64,000 bases of DNA from the NCBI RefSeq assembly GCF_003573695.1, contig NC_039368.1, positions 85,574,374 to 85,638,373 on the forward strand, read 5' to 3'. Shown here piece after piece: positions 8,979 through 21,540 of this stretch (its first letter is position 1; the number at the start of each line of letters is the position of its first letter). The translations under genes were made by a program, and so were the position numbers. The DNA is from Papaver somniferum (taxonomy: Eukaryota > Streptophyta > Magnoliopsida > Ranunculales > Papaveraceae). A model generated the notes under the pieces. It ran no database searches, had not been told where the DNA came from, and worked only from the letters and a program-made list of their open reading frames with translations.

Positions 8979-11900
8979 ATGCCGTCAGTAGGTATGAGAA
9001 GGTCTACTAGGATTTTGGTACCAAAATCTGTAAAAGATTTTGAAGGAGCAACAGTGTTAAGATCAGGTAAGCGATTGTCATCGCCGTTGTTTGTTGATTC
9101 TAAGGCAGCCAGGGGAAATGAAATTGAATGGTTTTCTCCGTCTATGGTTGAGAAATCATGTGGTGTGGTTGTTCCTTCTTTTCATCATAAAAGTCTTGTC
9201 AAAAGAAATGAATTTGTGGCGAAGCAAATAAAAAAGGAAAGTTCTTCTCCATCCAAGAAATTGAATGCAACTGTAACCGTAATTGATGAGCCGAAGAAGA
9301 ATAAAATGTATGGGAATGGGTATGGTAGAAAAAGGCTAAGATCAGTGGCTGAAAATGTGGTGGGTACCCTAACAGATAGCAACAGAAAATTGGATTTTGA
9401 TTTTGAAAAGAGGGGTTTGGATGAGGAGCGGAAGTATGGGATTCATTTTTTTCGAAAACATCGAAGAAAGGCGGTATCTTCAGAATCATCTGCATATCTA
9501 GCAATTGAACATTCTGATGGAAATAATGAATTTTCAAAAATTAATAGTAAATCTGAAGAATTGGCGGGAAATTCTGGTTCACTTAGTTCTGAATCAAGAG
9601 ACAGTCTTGATGTGATTGTTGAACCTTCTCCTTGTTGTTCTAGTCAGTTCTGTATTTTCTTAGTTTCACTTTTAAACTTCATGACAAGGGCAAGGGTTAG
9701 TGTGTCAAAGCTTGTTGCGTTTATGTGTTCTGGTCCCATTGGTGAAACTTTTTCTCGGCATGGGATACATTTCTTCCCTGTAAGTTAGTATTTTCTACTG
9801 ATTTTATTCTAGTTCTTGCGCTCTCTTCTTGCTAACTGACTCACTCCTCCATTTGGTTTTGTTTTACAGGATCTATCATGCAGGAGTAGCGGTACTACTT
9901 TCTTGTCTAGAATCTGCATAATTTGGGGTGCACAAGATTTTGTACCTATGTTTTCCTTGAACTTCAATTCAGCTCCATTTACATTTATAAGTCTGCATTT
10001 TAGAATGTTACTTCAATCTCAAAGTTCGATGGATGTACTTGAGAGGTATCTCGTGGGTGTGGTTATGAAGCCTCATGGAGCTAATGGCAGCAGAAAACGC
10101 CTTTCCTCTGAGATGGTGGTGGGTGTCTCTTTAAGCAAAATAGTGGCTTCTGTGAGTTCTTCTGCGAAGAGAAGAAAGGAAGTCAATTCTGTTGCTCAAA
10201 GAAGAATTTCAAGTCGGCGTAGGACCAATTCTAGGGGTGTTAAGACTTTTAGGTCCCTGAGATTTAAGAGACCTCCTACCCTGGTTTCGCAAGAGTGTGT
10301 TGATGAAGTTTCTGATATGTTTGGTACCGGAGTTGATGGTACTGATACCAGTTCTATAAACAAGGTGAAAAAGCCATTATCTAGTGGCACTTGCAGTGCT
10401 GATATTATCGAGGAGACGAATCAGAAGGGAGATACGATCTGCTGCAGCGCAAATGTCTTGGTTACAGAATCTGATAAGTGTTTCAGAGCAGAGGGGGCGA
10501 AGATAGTGTTGGAGTATTCGGAATCAGACGACTGGTTACTTGTAGTGAAAGTGCAGGGCGTGACCAGGTTTATTCATAAAGCAGTAGATTTGATGAGGCC
10601 CCTGTGCACAACGAATCGTTTCACTCATGACCTGATATGGATAGGAAGAACTGATTGGAGGCTAGAGTTTTCTGATAGACAAGATTGGTCCATCTTCAAA
10701 GAACTGCACAGCGAATGTGCAGACAGAAATATGAAGGCAATGGCTGCTAGGGTACATGAAGTGGAAAGCCATGGGGACTATAAAAATGTTTCTTTCGTAC
10801 GACCCAATGCTTACATTAAGATGCATGGCAACGAGGTGGAAAGGCTTTTCGTAAGGAGGATTGCAAATTATGATATGGATACAGATGACGAAGAGTGGCT
10901 TGGAAAACTAAACAATGACCTCTGTGGCGATGGTGGTCCTCTTAGGCTTGTGTCAGCTGAGAATTTTGAGAAGATGGTAGATATATTTGAGAAGGCTGCT
11001 TATTGTAAACCAGATGATGTCTCTGATGAGAGTAAAGCCGTTAAGCTTTGTCCTGATATGACGATGAATATACTTACATCTGTCTATCATTACTGGGTGG
11101 AGAAACGGAAGAAGAAAAATTGTGCTTTACTGCGAGTGTTGCAGGTAATCAGATGCTTTTGGACCCCTGCTTTAAGTCTTTAACCTTTTATTTATGCGTC
11201 GACTGTTTATTTTCTGTGTTACATTATATATTGTCTCTCAGCATATCCACCTTTTGGAGTTTGCATCCTTCCTTACTTATAGAAATGACTCTTTATCCTG
11301 CTAATAGCCAATTACTTAGTTCTTCTTCTTTTGGCTTCGTAGTTCTTTGTGTTTTCGATACTATTAGAAGTTCTGAAATTATGTTTACCATGAAGAGCTT
11401 AAAGAAGGAAAGCCATGAGATGTTGACTCGATGTCTTTCTATGTTCAGCAATTAAAAAATGCAATATTTTGAATGCATCTGGATATCCTGTTTAGTGGTA
11501 GTTTTTCTACTTGTTTAGAAAGATTCTTTATGATTACATCTGAGCTTGTGCAATTCTTGCTTATCAGTGTGCCCCCACCAAGGAAGCATGAGATGCTGCA
11601 AAAGCCCTTTCTTCGTAAGAAAAGATCATTTAAGAGACAAGCTAGCAAATGTGGAAATGGCAAACCAAGAACTTTCTTTCAAGGTGTGAATCCTTACTTT
11701 TCTTTTCTTTTCATATTATCCATAGATTCTGATTAGTGATGTTTATTTTATCTTTTTGACCTGAACTTAGGATTGCCAACTACATATCGTTTGCAATCAA
11801 ACATGTTTATTGTTGACATAACTGCGATGACTCTGTGGACTGGATAAACCTCCGAGGGTTTCATATCTCTGTGATATACATATAAAATTACTTAAAACAC

Positions 11901-12850
11901 TGGATACAACCCTTTCTTTCTCTCCATTGACATTCGTTGTAACGGATAAGTTGAATTTATTGACGGGAGCATAGGGGTTTAGTGTTGACCACCAAAAGAT
12001 AAATTTAATAATCATAAATATTTTATGTTACCTCTGCAGATTACTTGGGAACATGGAAGCTTTGAAGATGTTTCACAATAGGTGTTTGAATAATTGAATA
12101 TCATTGTTGAAAAGTATTTAAATATCTCAGCATCCTAAAAAGGACGCACACACAATTTTAGTGAAACCGTCAAGGATTGTGTGAAAGTAATGCTCTACTG
12201 TGTTGTCCACACTGCGATTTATGACTAAAATTCTGTGTTCCGAAGATCTTTTTGCAAAAAGAAACTCTTTGTAGCCATATCAATTTTGCTCTATCGTTGC
12301 GAAAAGGGTATACCTTGCTTGTTCATGCGTCGAATTTGGGATTTTTGAACAATGGTATGTTCATGCATGTTGTTTTTATCGACCTTTTGAGAGACTGTGT
12401 TTTGGAGTTGTAATTAGGGTTACTGTCACTTTTTTATTTTCTTTTATCAAGCATCTGGACTGTTGAGATCCGCTATACAATGTTTATTACTTCAGGTTTG
12501 TGTAGAATCTGCCTTAATTATAGTGGGTAGAATACCGGGCTCCTTAAAAGGCCAATCAGTGTCAACATTGAAATCCAGTAGAGTTTGAATTTAACACATA
12601 GTGCTATAGGAAGTACATCTAATCTTTTGTTGATTATGCAGTTTTTGCGGAGGAACAAGAGCAGGATGCAAATCGCAAGCGCTCTGCAAAAATATCTGTA
12701 GAGTTAGCAGTTGTCAAGCGCAGAAGAGCCCAGGAACTCATTGAAATTGCTGACCTTGCAACCTACAAGGCTACCTTAGCGTTGAAAATTGCTGAAGCAG
12801 TACAACACGAAATTCCTTCAGACGATTTTGTTACTTTCATCCTTAGTTAG
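8979..12850 (+). CDS. Enhancer of polycomb-like protein (EPCR type), four exons
   Basis: The chosen start is ATG at 8979 (MPSVGMRRSTR), the usual N-terminus of this plant family. Exons: 8979-9779, 9870-11144, about 11545/11568-11683 and 12642-12850 (TAG). Exons 1-2 join in phase 0 and 3-4 in phase 1. The N-terminal part is basic and low-complexity. Exon 2 has the conserved block with GRTDWRLEFSDRQDW (about residue 510), and YDMDTDDEEW (about 597), the EPL1/EPC hallmark. Exons 3-4 hold PFLRKKRSFKRQ and the helical KRRRAQELIEIADLATYKAT tail. Length is about 800 residues, like the shorter Arabidopsis paralogue rather than the 1500-residue form. Known family role: nuclear chromatin subunit (EPCRs in PEAT complexes; EPL1 in NuA4). 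Oddity: the best acceptor for exon 3 (TATCAG|TGTG, 11568) breaks the frame, while the weaker TCTGAG at 11545 keeps it and adds eight residues. Confidence 0.88.
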
Positions 12851-13783
12851 ATATCACTAAAGAGATGGGGTTAGTTTTTTGTTATGCCAAATAAATCTCT
12901 TTTTCTTCTTTTATCTCCAAAGCAGGAAGCGGTTGGTGTTTCTTCTCTTCCTATCTCATGCCTCTTGTGGAGCTTTTGTGGGTCAAATTAGTAAGGACCT
13001 AAAGCCCTGTAATTTTTTGAGAGTGATGCTTCTGTACATATGATATCATCATTACGCGACATATTTGTAAAAACAACTTAGTACCAAGTATACAGGAAAT
13101 TAGAATGCACGTACAGGGTTTTTGTTGATTGTTTCCATGTTCGGCTTCAATTGGAGCATTTGCTGCTTCATTTTTGTTAATTGTATCTGTGTTTGGCTTC
13201 AGTGTATAAAATAGTAATAAAACAGTAGTCTGGTTCCAGGAGATTGGATTTTTTTAATTGTCCAATTCGACCCCCCAAGACTGGCTAAGATGGTCGTCTT
13301 GGAAGATAACTACACACGAGTTCCATGCGTCATGTTCATCATTCCTGCACATGTATCGTAGGAACATAAAATATGATGAGAAAAGACTCGCGAAGAAACA
13401 AGAAAGATTACTGAAACAAATTATAGGTAGAGCCTCATTCCCTCAGAAAATAAACCTCAAAAAGCCGCTGTAGTATGGTCTAATGCAATATGACTAGTAA
13501 TTTAATCGAACAAGAACCTGATAGTTCAAACGGACAATCTCCTCTATAACCAACCTATAGACATCCATACAAAGCCGGAGGCCGGATGTACAAACTACGG
13601 ACAATCTTAAAAAGCCGGAAGACAGATGTACTAATGTACTTTCTTGCTTTACAAAAGAAAAAAAAAAAGAAAAAAGGTACTTTCCGAGTCGAACCTAAAA
13701 CTGATTCAATAATGGACAAAACGAAATCCTAAAAAGTTTGTGTGCTTGTAACACTAGTGGTGAAAATAGTACGGCGTACATAT
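12851..13783. other. Region between two convergent genes
   Basis: It holds the 3' untranslated tail of the EPCR-type gene (T-rich, with AATAAA-like motifs such as AAATAGTAATAAAAC near 13208) and the tail of the DREB-like gene on the other strand. A 71-codon open frame at 13258-13473 has no recognisable features and is not called. Confidence 0.5.
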
Positions 13784-14470
13784 CTAGTCTCTCCATAGAG
13801 GAACATCCATGTCAGAATCCATGTCATTGCAATCATCCAACCATCTAAACCCTTTTTTCATGGCTAGTGGTGTAAGTAACATCCCTTCCGCCATGCTGTC
13901 AAGTAAACCTGGCATATTAAACAACGCCTCCTCATCTAAGAATGTTGTTCCAGTTGACGAACTAGGCAATGAGTAATCATCATATTGAATATCCAGGTTA
14001 CTGATACTTGGCAAAAGAGCTACAGATGATGAAGCAGATGATGCATCATGGATAGGACGAGGTCGAAAGGCTTCAGCAGCTTCAATTGCAGCCAATCGAA
14101 TATCTTCAGAATTAGTAGAAGTAGGTCTAGGTAGTATCATCGACGAGTCGTTGAAATTAAGAGGTGCAGATTTTCCTCTTAAAGCTAAAGCTGCAACATC
14201 ATAAGCTCTTGCGGCCATTTCAGGCGTAGGAAATGTACCCAACCAAATTTTCGATTTTGCGTAAGGTTGTCTTATTTCACATACCCATCTTCCTCCATTC
14301 CTTTCTCTTACTCCTTTATAAATTGGGTGTCGCGTTTCTTTAAATTTCTTTCTTCCTGCCTTCCTCTTATGCGTGTTTGCCGTTGCTGTTGACGGCACAT
14401 GCGAGGATTGTTGTTGGTTCGACGAAGAAAAAGCAGCAGAACAGTTTCCTTCATCATCTAAGTCGCCCAT
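13784..14470 (-). CDS. DREB1/CBF-like AP2 transcription factor
   Basis: A single-exon gene of 228 residues with ATG at 14470, the length and intronless form typical of DREB1/CBF proteins. The signature [15 protein letters not shown] (35-49) lies directly before the AP2 DNA-binding domain (about 50-107: [32 protein letters not shown]). The usual motif after the domain, DSAWR, is replaced by DSSMI. At the positions that help define DREB binding, Val14 of the domain (V63) is kept and Glu19 is Gln (Q68). The acidic C-terminus ends FRWLDD...PLWRD, a variant of the LWSY-type ending. By family knowledge it would bind CRT/DRE elements and activate cold or drought genes in the nucleus. The changes suggest a divergent member; target range is inferred, not shown. 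Confidence 0.88.
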   Translation of the reverse strand: MGDLDDEGNCSAAFSSSNQQQSSHVPSTATANTHKRKAGRKKFKETRHPIYKGVRERNGGRWVCEIRQPYAKSKIWLGTFPTPEMAARAYDVAALALRGKSAPLNFNDSSMILPRPTSTNSEDIRLAAIEAAEAFRPRPIHDASSASSSVALLPSISNLDIQYDDYSLPSSSTGTTFLDEEALFNMPGLLDSMAEGMLLTPLAMKKGFRWLDDCNDMDSDMDVPLWRD

Positions 14471-14580
14471 TGAAAACAGAGAGATGTACCGGTCGGGTAA
14501 TTTTAGAGTTGGGGAGAATGTTAGTTAGACAGGAAGCATATAAAAAGGGAGGGAAAAAAATAAGAGGAATAGAGTAATAC

Positions 14581-14596
14581 ACGCGGAAATCACGTG
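14581..14596 (-). promoter_or_regulatory. CGCG box and G-box/ABRE upstream of the DREB-like gene
   Basis: ACGCGG (14581-14586) and CACGTG (14591-14596) sit within 16 bp of each other, about 110-125 bp upstream of the ATG. ACGCGG fits the CAMTA-binding CGCG box known from cold-induced CBF promoters, and CACGTG is the G-box core bound by bZIP/bHLH factors. A TTTATATG TATA-like run lies between them and the ATG (near 14540). Confidence 0.45.
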
Positions 14597-14639
14597 TTGT
14601 AAAATTTTGAAAGAATTTCAACATGTGTTTGAATAAATT

Positions 14640-15055
14640 AAAACAACGTGCGGAATAAGAGTGGCTTGTGTGTAGTAGTCGCGGTTCGGGGACCAGGGTT
14701 ATTGTGTTGCGAAAGAAGGGCCATACGAAGGGATGGAACTACTGTAGGTCCCAGGACACCCGATGAACTTGGAACAATAATAATACTTGAATGGTCTTAT
14801 GATTATCTTATACGATCAAGTACTCAAGCTCATGACGGCTAATGTCCGCTACCGGTTTGTTTAGAAATGTACCATTTTAAAAATATACGGGTGTTTTGTC
14901 TTATACAAAATTTGGTAAGTGACAATCATGATCAAGTTAGGTGATAACTAGGTATCAAGAAGTGTAATTTTTGTTTCTAAAATTTATAGTACAACAATTT
15001 AAGCTTGTGGATACCGTTGTTTTACTATTAATTGATCAAACAACGAATTTATAGA
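14640..15055. other. Intergenic DNA with no gene seen
   Basis: No supported coding region or repeat was found. The segment ends at the target duplication of the copia element (GTCTA, 15056-15060). Confidence 0.5.
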
Positions 15056-15060
15056 GTCTA

Positions 15061-15307
15061 TGTTTAAGTATGTTGGAAATGGGAGACAAATATAATGGAA
15101 ACAAAGTAGAGGAGAAGGAGAATCAGTGGGATTCATTCATTAACTATGCTCATATAAATACAAGAGGGAGATAACTCTAGCTATTACATGTGTTAGCTTA
15201 CATGTGAAGTGATATTACATGCGTCTATAAGAAGGGAGGTGCATGATATGTGTCCAAGGATAAGGGAGGTGCTTGACATGTGGTCATCCACACATATTCC
15301 TACAACA
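15061..15307 (-). repeat. 3' LTR of copia element 1
   Basis: Read on - it starts TGTTGTAGGAATA and ends TACTTAAACA. It pairs with 24059-24305. The polypurine tract CCAAGGGGGAG lies just inside (15308-15318). Confidence 0.9.
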
Positions 15308-15318
15308 CTCCCCCTTGG
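15308..15318 (-). other. Polypurine tract of copia element 1
   Basis: On - the sequence CCAAGGGGGAG directly precedes the TG of the 3' LTR, the usual primer position for plus-strand DNA synthesis. Confidence 0.7.
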
Positions 15319-15544
15319 ATGACCACCATTAAAAACTTATTGCTTTGTCAAAACCTTGCCTGAAAACATCCGTTGATGAAACATTGGTCGAAGGAGAAAG
15401 ACATTTGAGCTTCTGAAATGGCGTAGCTATGAAGACTTTTCTCCTTTGTGGAACCGTGCCAGGAAAAATATTTTGCACAAAAACCTGAACACTTGTAAGG
15501 AAAAGAACAACCTCAACCAGAGGTGTATTGCTAGTATTTTTGCT

Positions 15545-15780
15545 GTCTCATTAAAAACCTTTTCGAGTAACAAAACCCAGTGGGAAAAAGTAACCTCGGT
15601 GAAGAAAAAGAGTACAACACACTTTGATGTCATCAGTGCATCATTAGATGCTCCCCCTGATATCGACATCCCCCACATGATTTGTATTATGGTATTATAG
15701 TTGTCTCATTAAAAACCTTTCTGAGTAGTAAAACCCAGTGGGAAAAAGTGACCTTAGTGAAGGAAAAGAGTTCAATATAC
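15545..15780. repeat. Diverged direct repeat in the 3' untranslated part of copia element 1
   Basis: A stretch starting GTCTCATTAAAAACC and containing AAAACCCAGTGGGAAAAAGT occurs at 15545-15620 and again at 15703-15777, about 158 bp apart. A weaker third relative (CTTTGTCAAAACCTTGCCTG) lies near 15343. Similar phrases occur in the region between RNase H and the 3' LTR of many plant copia elements. Confidence 0.7.
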
Positions 15781-15855
15781 CATGAGGTGCTCCCTCTGAT
15801 GCAGGAAAATTTCTTTAGTCTAATACATTCATGGGAGTGGACAGTTCCTTTAGTC

Positions 15856-18800
15856 TTATGGGGTCATGGGAAGTTCGGACAATCTCTTTAGTCCTATACT
15901 TCTCACATGTTTTTCAAATGTGACCTTAGGTAATGACTTAGTAAATAGGTCTGCCACATTTTCGTCATATTTTACTTTACTGACCTGAATGTTTAGAAGA
16001 CATTGTTGTTGTTGATTGTAGAAGAACTTCGGTGATATATGTTTCGTATTATCACCCTTGATATACCCTTGCTTCATCTGTTCGATGCAAGCTGCATTAT
16101 CTTCGTAAATCCAAGTTGGCTCTTCAGTGGTAAAACTCAAACCACATGTCCCTCGAATATGTGTAATGATAAACCTTAACCATATACACTCATGAACCGC
16201 CTCATGTAGTGCAATGATCTCAGAGTGGTTCGTGGAGGTAGCCACAAGGGTTTGCTTGGTCGATCTCCAGGATATCGTTGTATTCCCGATAGTGAACACA
16301 TATCCAGTTTGTGATCGACCTTTGAGTGGGTCTGAGAGGTACCCAGTATCAGCAAAACCAACCAAAACATTATTTGGGGTCTTGGTGTAAGAAGTTGCAA
16401 TTACATTAGCATCTCTCCTTTCGTCTTCGTAGGGATAAAACAAGCCCAAGTCAATGGTTTCCTTTAGGTATCTAAAGATATTATTTATACCACTCCAATG
16501 ACGCTGCGTTGGCGCCGAGCTATATCTAGCTAACAAATTCACTGAGAACGAAATATCTGATCGAGTACATTGTGCTGAGTATAATAATGTGCCTATTGCA
16601 CTTAGATAGGGATATTCAACTCCCAATACATCTTCGCCATCTTACTTTGGACGAAACGGATCTTTATGTACATCTAAAGTTCGACCAACCATGGGAGTGC
16701 TAGCAGGGTGCACTTTGTCCATATTAAATTGCCTGAGTATCTTTTAGACATATGCATACTGGTGGATTAATATTCCACAAGCTCGATGTTCTAGTTCAAG
16801 CCCTAGATACATTCAAGTTTTCCCAAGATCTTGCATCTCAAATTCGGATTTCAAGTAGCTTGCGGTTTCTCTTAGTTCATCAAGAGTACCTACTATGTTC
16901 ATGTCGTCGACATAGACATCTATAATAGCAAATCCGGAACTTGTTTTCTTTATAAACACGCAGGGGCACAATTCATTATTTGTATATCCTTTCCCAACCA
17001 AATAATCACTTAGACGGGTATACTACATCCGTCCGGATTGCTTTAATCCGTAAAGTGAACGTTTCAACTGAACTGAAAACGCACTCCGTGGTTTAGAGTT
17101 ACTTGTTTTGGGCAGTGGAATCCCATCTGTAACTTTCATGAATATCTCTCTGTATCAAGATCCCCATAGAGATATGCGGTAACCACATCCATAAGTTGAA
17201 TTTCAAGTCCTTCTGAAACTACTAAGCTAACTAAGTAACGGAACGTTATGACGTCCATTATAGGAGAGTCCGTTTCTTCGTAATCAATCCCAGGGCGTTG
17301 TGAGAAACCTTGCTCCACAAGTCGAGCCTTATATCTCAAGACTTCGTTCTTCTTATTATGCTTTCTGAAAAATACCCATTTATGTCCTATAGGCTTTACA
17401 CCTGGTGAGGTTAGCACTATCGCACCAAATACCTGTCTTTTTGCCAGTGAATCTAGTTCTTCCTGGATTGCGTCTCTCCATTGAGGCCAATCTGCTCTCT
17501 TTTGGCATTCTGCAACAGAGCGTGGTTCGATATCATCGTTCTCCATAATCTCTCGAGCAACTGTATATGCGAATATATCTTCAATATGCGTGGAAGATCT
17601 TTCCATCAACACATATGCACTTTCACAATCCATAGAGATTTCTTTGTTCTCTGGAATCAATTCAAACTTCGGGGCGTCCCCCAGTAATGATTCATGGACA
17701 TAACTTTAATCAGAGACAATCTCATGAGATGAATTATCTGTATTGATGATATATGGATCGGTTTGTGCCTTACTCGTCATTTTCTTCCTTGGCTGAGTAT
17801 CGATCGAACCAAGTGGTCTCCCCCTCTTCCTCTTGGGGGCCACGACCTCGGCTACACTTCCACCAAATGCAGCCTTGGTATCTAAGGTACCTTTTCCCTT
17901 GTCGGGAATTTCCAACCTTGCAGGCACGTTTGCATCTGGTATATGTGATCTCGTCACTTAAGCGATATCAGTAAATGCATTAGGCATTGAATTTGCCACA
18001 TTCTGAAGATCGATAATTCGTTTCACTTCACTTTCGCATTGTAGAGTGCAGGGATCAAGATGAGACAATGTGGGAACACACCACGACAATTTCTGTCGTT
18101 CTCTTTGGAAAGCCTTTTCCATACCTCCCCCTAACGACGGGAAGGTTGTCTCATCAAAGTGACAATACGCAAATCTAGCGGTAAAGAGATCGCCTGTCAT
18201 AGGTTCTAAGTAGAGGATGATTGTTGGGGATTCGTATCCAACATAAATACCTACTCGTCTTTGTGGACCCATCTTAGTACGTTGTGGAGGCGTAATAGGC
18301 ACGTATACGGCACAACCAAATATGCGTAAATGTGAAATATCAGGCTCATATCCAATGACCAACTGGTACGCAGAAAATGGTTGGCTAGTAGTGGGTCTGA
18401 AGCGAATAAGTAATGCTGCATACAATATGGCGTACCCCCAGGCAGTAATAGGCAGGTTGGAACGCATAACCAATGCCCTATCTATCATTTGTAACCTTTT
18501 GATGATAGCTTCTGCGAGACCATTTTGAGTGTGTACATGGGGTACTGAATGCTCTACGTCAATTCCATTAGACATACAGAAATCATCAAATCCTTTAGAT
18601 GTAAATTCTCCAGCATCAAGTCTGATAGACTTGATTGGATGATCAGGGTGGTGATCCCTTAGTCATATAATTTGTGCTAGGAGCTTTGCAAATGCGGCAT
18701 TTTTTGTGGATAACAATGCAACGTGTGACCAACGGGTCGAAGCATCAACCAGAACCATAAAATACCTGAATGGTCCGCATTCTGGATGTATAGGTCCACA

Positions 18801-19655
18801 AATATCACCTTGTATTCTTTGTAAAAATGGAATATTTTGTTTGGTTTCTTTAGCATAGGATGGTCTAGATCCTGTCTTTGCCAAAGAACAAGCTTTGCAG
18901 AATGAGCGATGTGCCTTCGATAAGGACATCGAAGAAGAATGGGACGCAGGGTGCGCTTCGATTACTTTGGGAGACGAAGGTTGCCCTTCTCTTGCTTTAG
19001 AAGTCATATATTGTGCATCATTTACTTTAGAAAGCACATTGTTACTCTGCATTGTAACAATTTGTTTACCCAATTTGTTTTTCATTCGAAAGAAGGGATG
19101 TCCGTGCGAGTTCTTCAAAACACGGATCATCATATCACGACCTGGGTGTCCTAGTCGATCGTGCCAAATCTTATATAAGTCACCGGCCAACAGTTCATCG
19201 TTGGTAACAACATGAGATTCAATAATCCTAATAGTAGTGATATACAATCCACTAGATTGACTCATTAGTTTCTCTAAGATGCGCTTCCTTCCGCATTCAT
19301 TAGAGGTCACGTATATGTACTCAATTCCATTTTCACAGTGAGTTTCCAAGTGATAACCATTTTCACGGATATCCTTGAAACTCAACAAAGTGCGGTGAGC
19401 TTTTGGTGCATATAGATCTTATGTGACTTTAATCATTGTGTCATTTGGCAATAAGAATTGGTCAGTACCTCGCCCAATGATTACTTGTGATGATCCAATC
19501 ATCGTAGTTACGGATGTATTATAAGGAGCAAAACTAACAAATAATTGTCTATTTCTTAGGATAGTGTGGGTGGTTGCACTATCAGCTAGACATTCAATTT
19601 CTCCTTGAGACATTCCTACAAGTACATTAGGCAGGAAGGTTATCAAAATGAACAA
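15856..19655 (-). pseudogene. Broken pol of copia element 1 (protease, integrase, RT, RNase H)
   Basis: Domains in order on -: aspartic protease remnant (CLADSATTH, near 19600), GAG-preintegrase (IWHDRLGHPG, near 19215), integrase core (GDICGP near 18810; HTQNGLAEA near 18530), RT start (HKWVFFRKH near 17370), RT active site (YVDDMNIVG near 16900) and RNase H (VGFADTGYLSDP, near 16350; TKHIS; ADLFTKSLP). The reading is split among at least six open pieces by stops and frameshifts (breaks near 19400, 18620, 17950, 17690, 17100 and 16700), so no polyprotein can be made. Known role: cDNA synthesis and integration of the element. Confidence 0.9.
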
Positions 19656-19929
19656 TTTATCTCATTTTCTTTAGAGAAGTCTGTTCCATTAGAATGACGT
19701 CCTTTCCATTCTAACATACATGCTAAAAACAATAGATTATCATAAAAAAAGTAAAATTCTATTAAACATGATAGAAAACAAGTATTCATAAATAATCCAC
19801 ACACATAACATAAAGATGCTAAGGACATGTTTAGCAACAACACCACCTACTCAAACCATTAAACAAACGGCAGACTAAGAAAACATAAAGTACATCAAAG
19901 CAACTATCAACCTATTAAAACAACGAAGT

Positions 19930-21054
19930 CTAGCAAGCCATAAAACAAGAAACTAAATATTTAGGCCCAGGAAAAGTCGGGAACATCCATTGTTGGGGAA
20001 AATCCTTATTTCTCAGGAAATATGAGATTGTGAGGTTAGTGTCAGGGGTAACAATATTTTCTTCTGCGTAGTTAGCCTCTTGTTCGATAACTTCCTGGTA
20101 CTTTTTGTAGCTCACAGCTACATTGGCGCTAGCCTTGCAATGCTTGTACCAATGTTCGGTGGATCCACACTTAAAACAAGGCGCACTTCCATTTGCAGCC
20201 TTTTTAGTGGCCGGATTCATAGGGGTTTTATTGAACTTAGGATCACTACCACTTTGGTCAGAAATTCCTTCTATGTGCCAAACATTAGAATGACCATTTT
20301 GACCTCGACCTCGATTATATCCCTTACGTCCTCTTCCACGAGAGGTGTTATCTCTACGTGGATATGGATCATGAAGATGTGAATCAGAATGTCGAGCCCT
20401 CTTTCCTTTGGGACCCTTGCCTTTGTTGACCTTGCCATGGTTAGCTTCGGGAATTTTCTTTTTCCCGACAACTCTTGCATTGTTGTTGACCAGAATATCA
20501 TTGTGCCTTTCGGCCACTTGTAGTAAGTTTATCAACCTACTGAATGTGGTGATTCTTTTGTTATCTACCTCTAAACGATACTGGTTTGCTAGTATCATGG
20601 AAGAGGTAGGAAAGGTCGATAGGGTTTTCAGAATCATTTCTTCATCAATAAGTTTCTTTCCACAAAAGTCCATACGTGTCTGAATTTGCAGCACGTCTTT
20701 TTGAAAATCATTCACTTTTACATAATCGAGAAACCGGATTTCGTTCCACAAAACTTTCAATTGTGGTATTAAGGAATCATGAATGTTCCCAAACCGGCTA
20801 TCGAGAGCATCCCATAGCTCCTTTGGTGTCTTCAAGTGATGATAACCCCAACGCAGGTTAGGATCGATATGTCTCTTGAGGAACATAAGAGCATTAGCTT
20901 TGTCTTTCTCAGTTTCCGGAGCAGCGTCGGCAGATGGTTTGATAGTGGAGGTGAAATCCTTTGCAACGAAGGTAGTTTCCACATCAGCGACCCAATGGTG
21001 GTAATCAAGTCCTGCTGAGTCCAAAAGTTCGAACTCCGGTCGAATTGGGTCCAT
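19930..21054 (-). CDS. Gag of copia element 1
   Basis: 374 residues with ATG at 21054 (MDPIRPEFE). The N-terminal two thirds match the UBN2-type copia Gag (YHHWVADVET, PKELWDALDSRFGN, ILKTLSTFP). A basic, RG-rich linker is followed by one zinc knuckle of CX2CX4HX4C form (CFKCGSTEHWYKHC, near residue 290). It would form the particle and bind element RNA. Unlike pol it is still open through the zinc knuckle; the last about 40 residues probably run past a break into untranslated sequence. Confidence 0.85.
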   Translation of the reverse strand: MDPIRPEFELLDSAGLDYHHWVADVETTFVAKDFTSTIKPSADAAPETEKDKANALMFLKRHIDPNLRWGYHHLKTPKELWDALDSRFGNIHDSLIPQLKVLWNEIRFLDYVKVNDFQKDVLQIQTRMDFCGKKLIDEEMILKTLSTFPTSSMILANQYRLEVDNKRITTFSRLINLLQVAERHNDILVNNNARVVGKKKIPEANHGKVNKGKGPKGKRARHSDSHLHDPYPRRDNTSRGRGRKGYNRGRGQNGHSNVWHIEGISDQSGSDPKFNKTPMNPATKKAANGSAPCFKCGSTEHWYKHCKASANVAVSYKKYQEVIEQEANYAEENIVTPDTNLTISYFLRNKDFPQQWMFPTFPGPKYLVSCFMAC

Positions 21055-21540
21055 CTACATAGACAAAATATAGGACATTAATATGGTGCTCAAGTTCTTC
21101 TGAGTCCACGACAAATCCCAGTATCATTTTCCCGTGACCAAATTTCTTTATGGTTGTGTGGGTAATACGGATATGTCATATAGTCCAATCTTTGATCATA
21201 ACCTAGTCCATAAAATTAATTAACCAAGCTTCTTTATGGTTTAAAAATTACAAACGATTTTGGTAACAAGGTTGACAAAATAGTCAACTGAAAATAGGTA
21301 TGTTAAAAATAAAATAAACCACATGCCCATTTGTCATTTATATACGTATATAAAATTATTAGAATTTAAGTCGCAATTTGTTTGCATATTTAGTAGCAAA
21401 CTGTTTGCGGGATAAAATATGTTTTGGTCAATTAATATATTGCATGAGTAATATCAAATTAAGATATAATACTAAGTATAAGGTCTATGTTCAAAAATTT
21501 ACAATTCCGAGGAATGTCTAAAAAGAATAGTATAACATAC

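Noticed and set aside
9199..9537. Minus-strand frames opposite EPCR exon 1
   Set aside because: Shadow frames of a well-supported coding exon.
13258..13473. 71-codon open frame between the EPCR-type and DREB-like genes
   Set aside because: No proper context, no recognisable motif, and it lies in the converging 3' regions.
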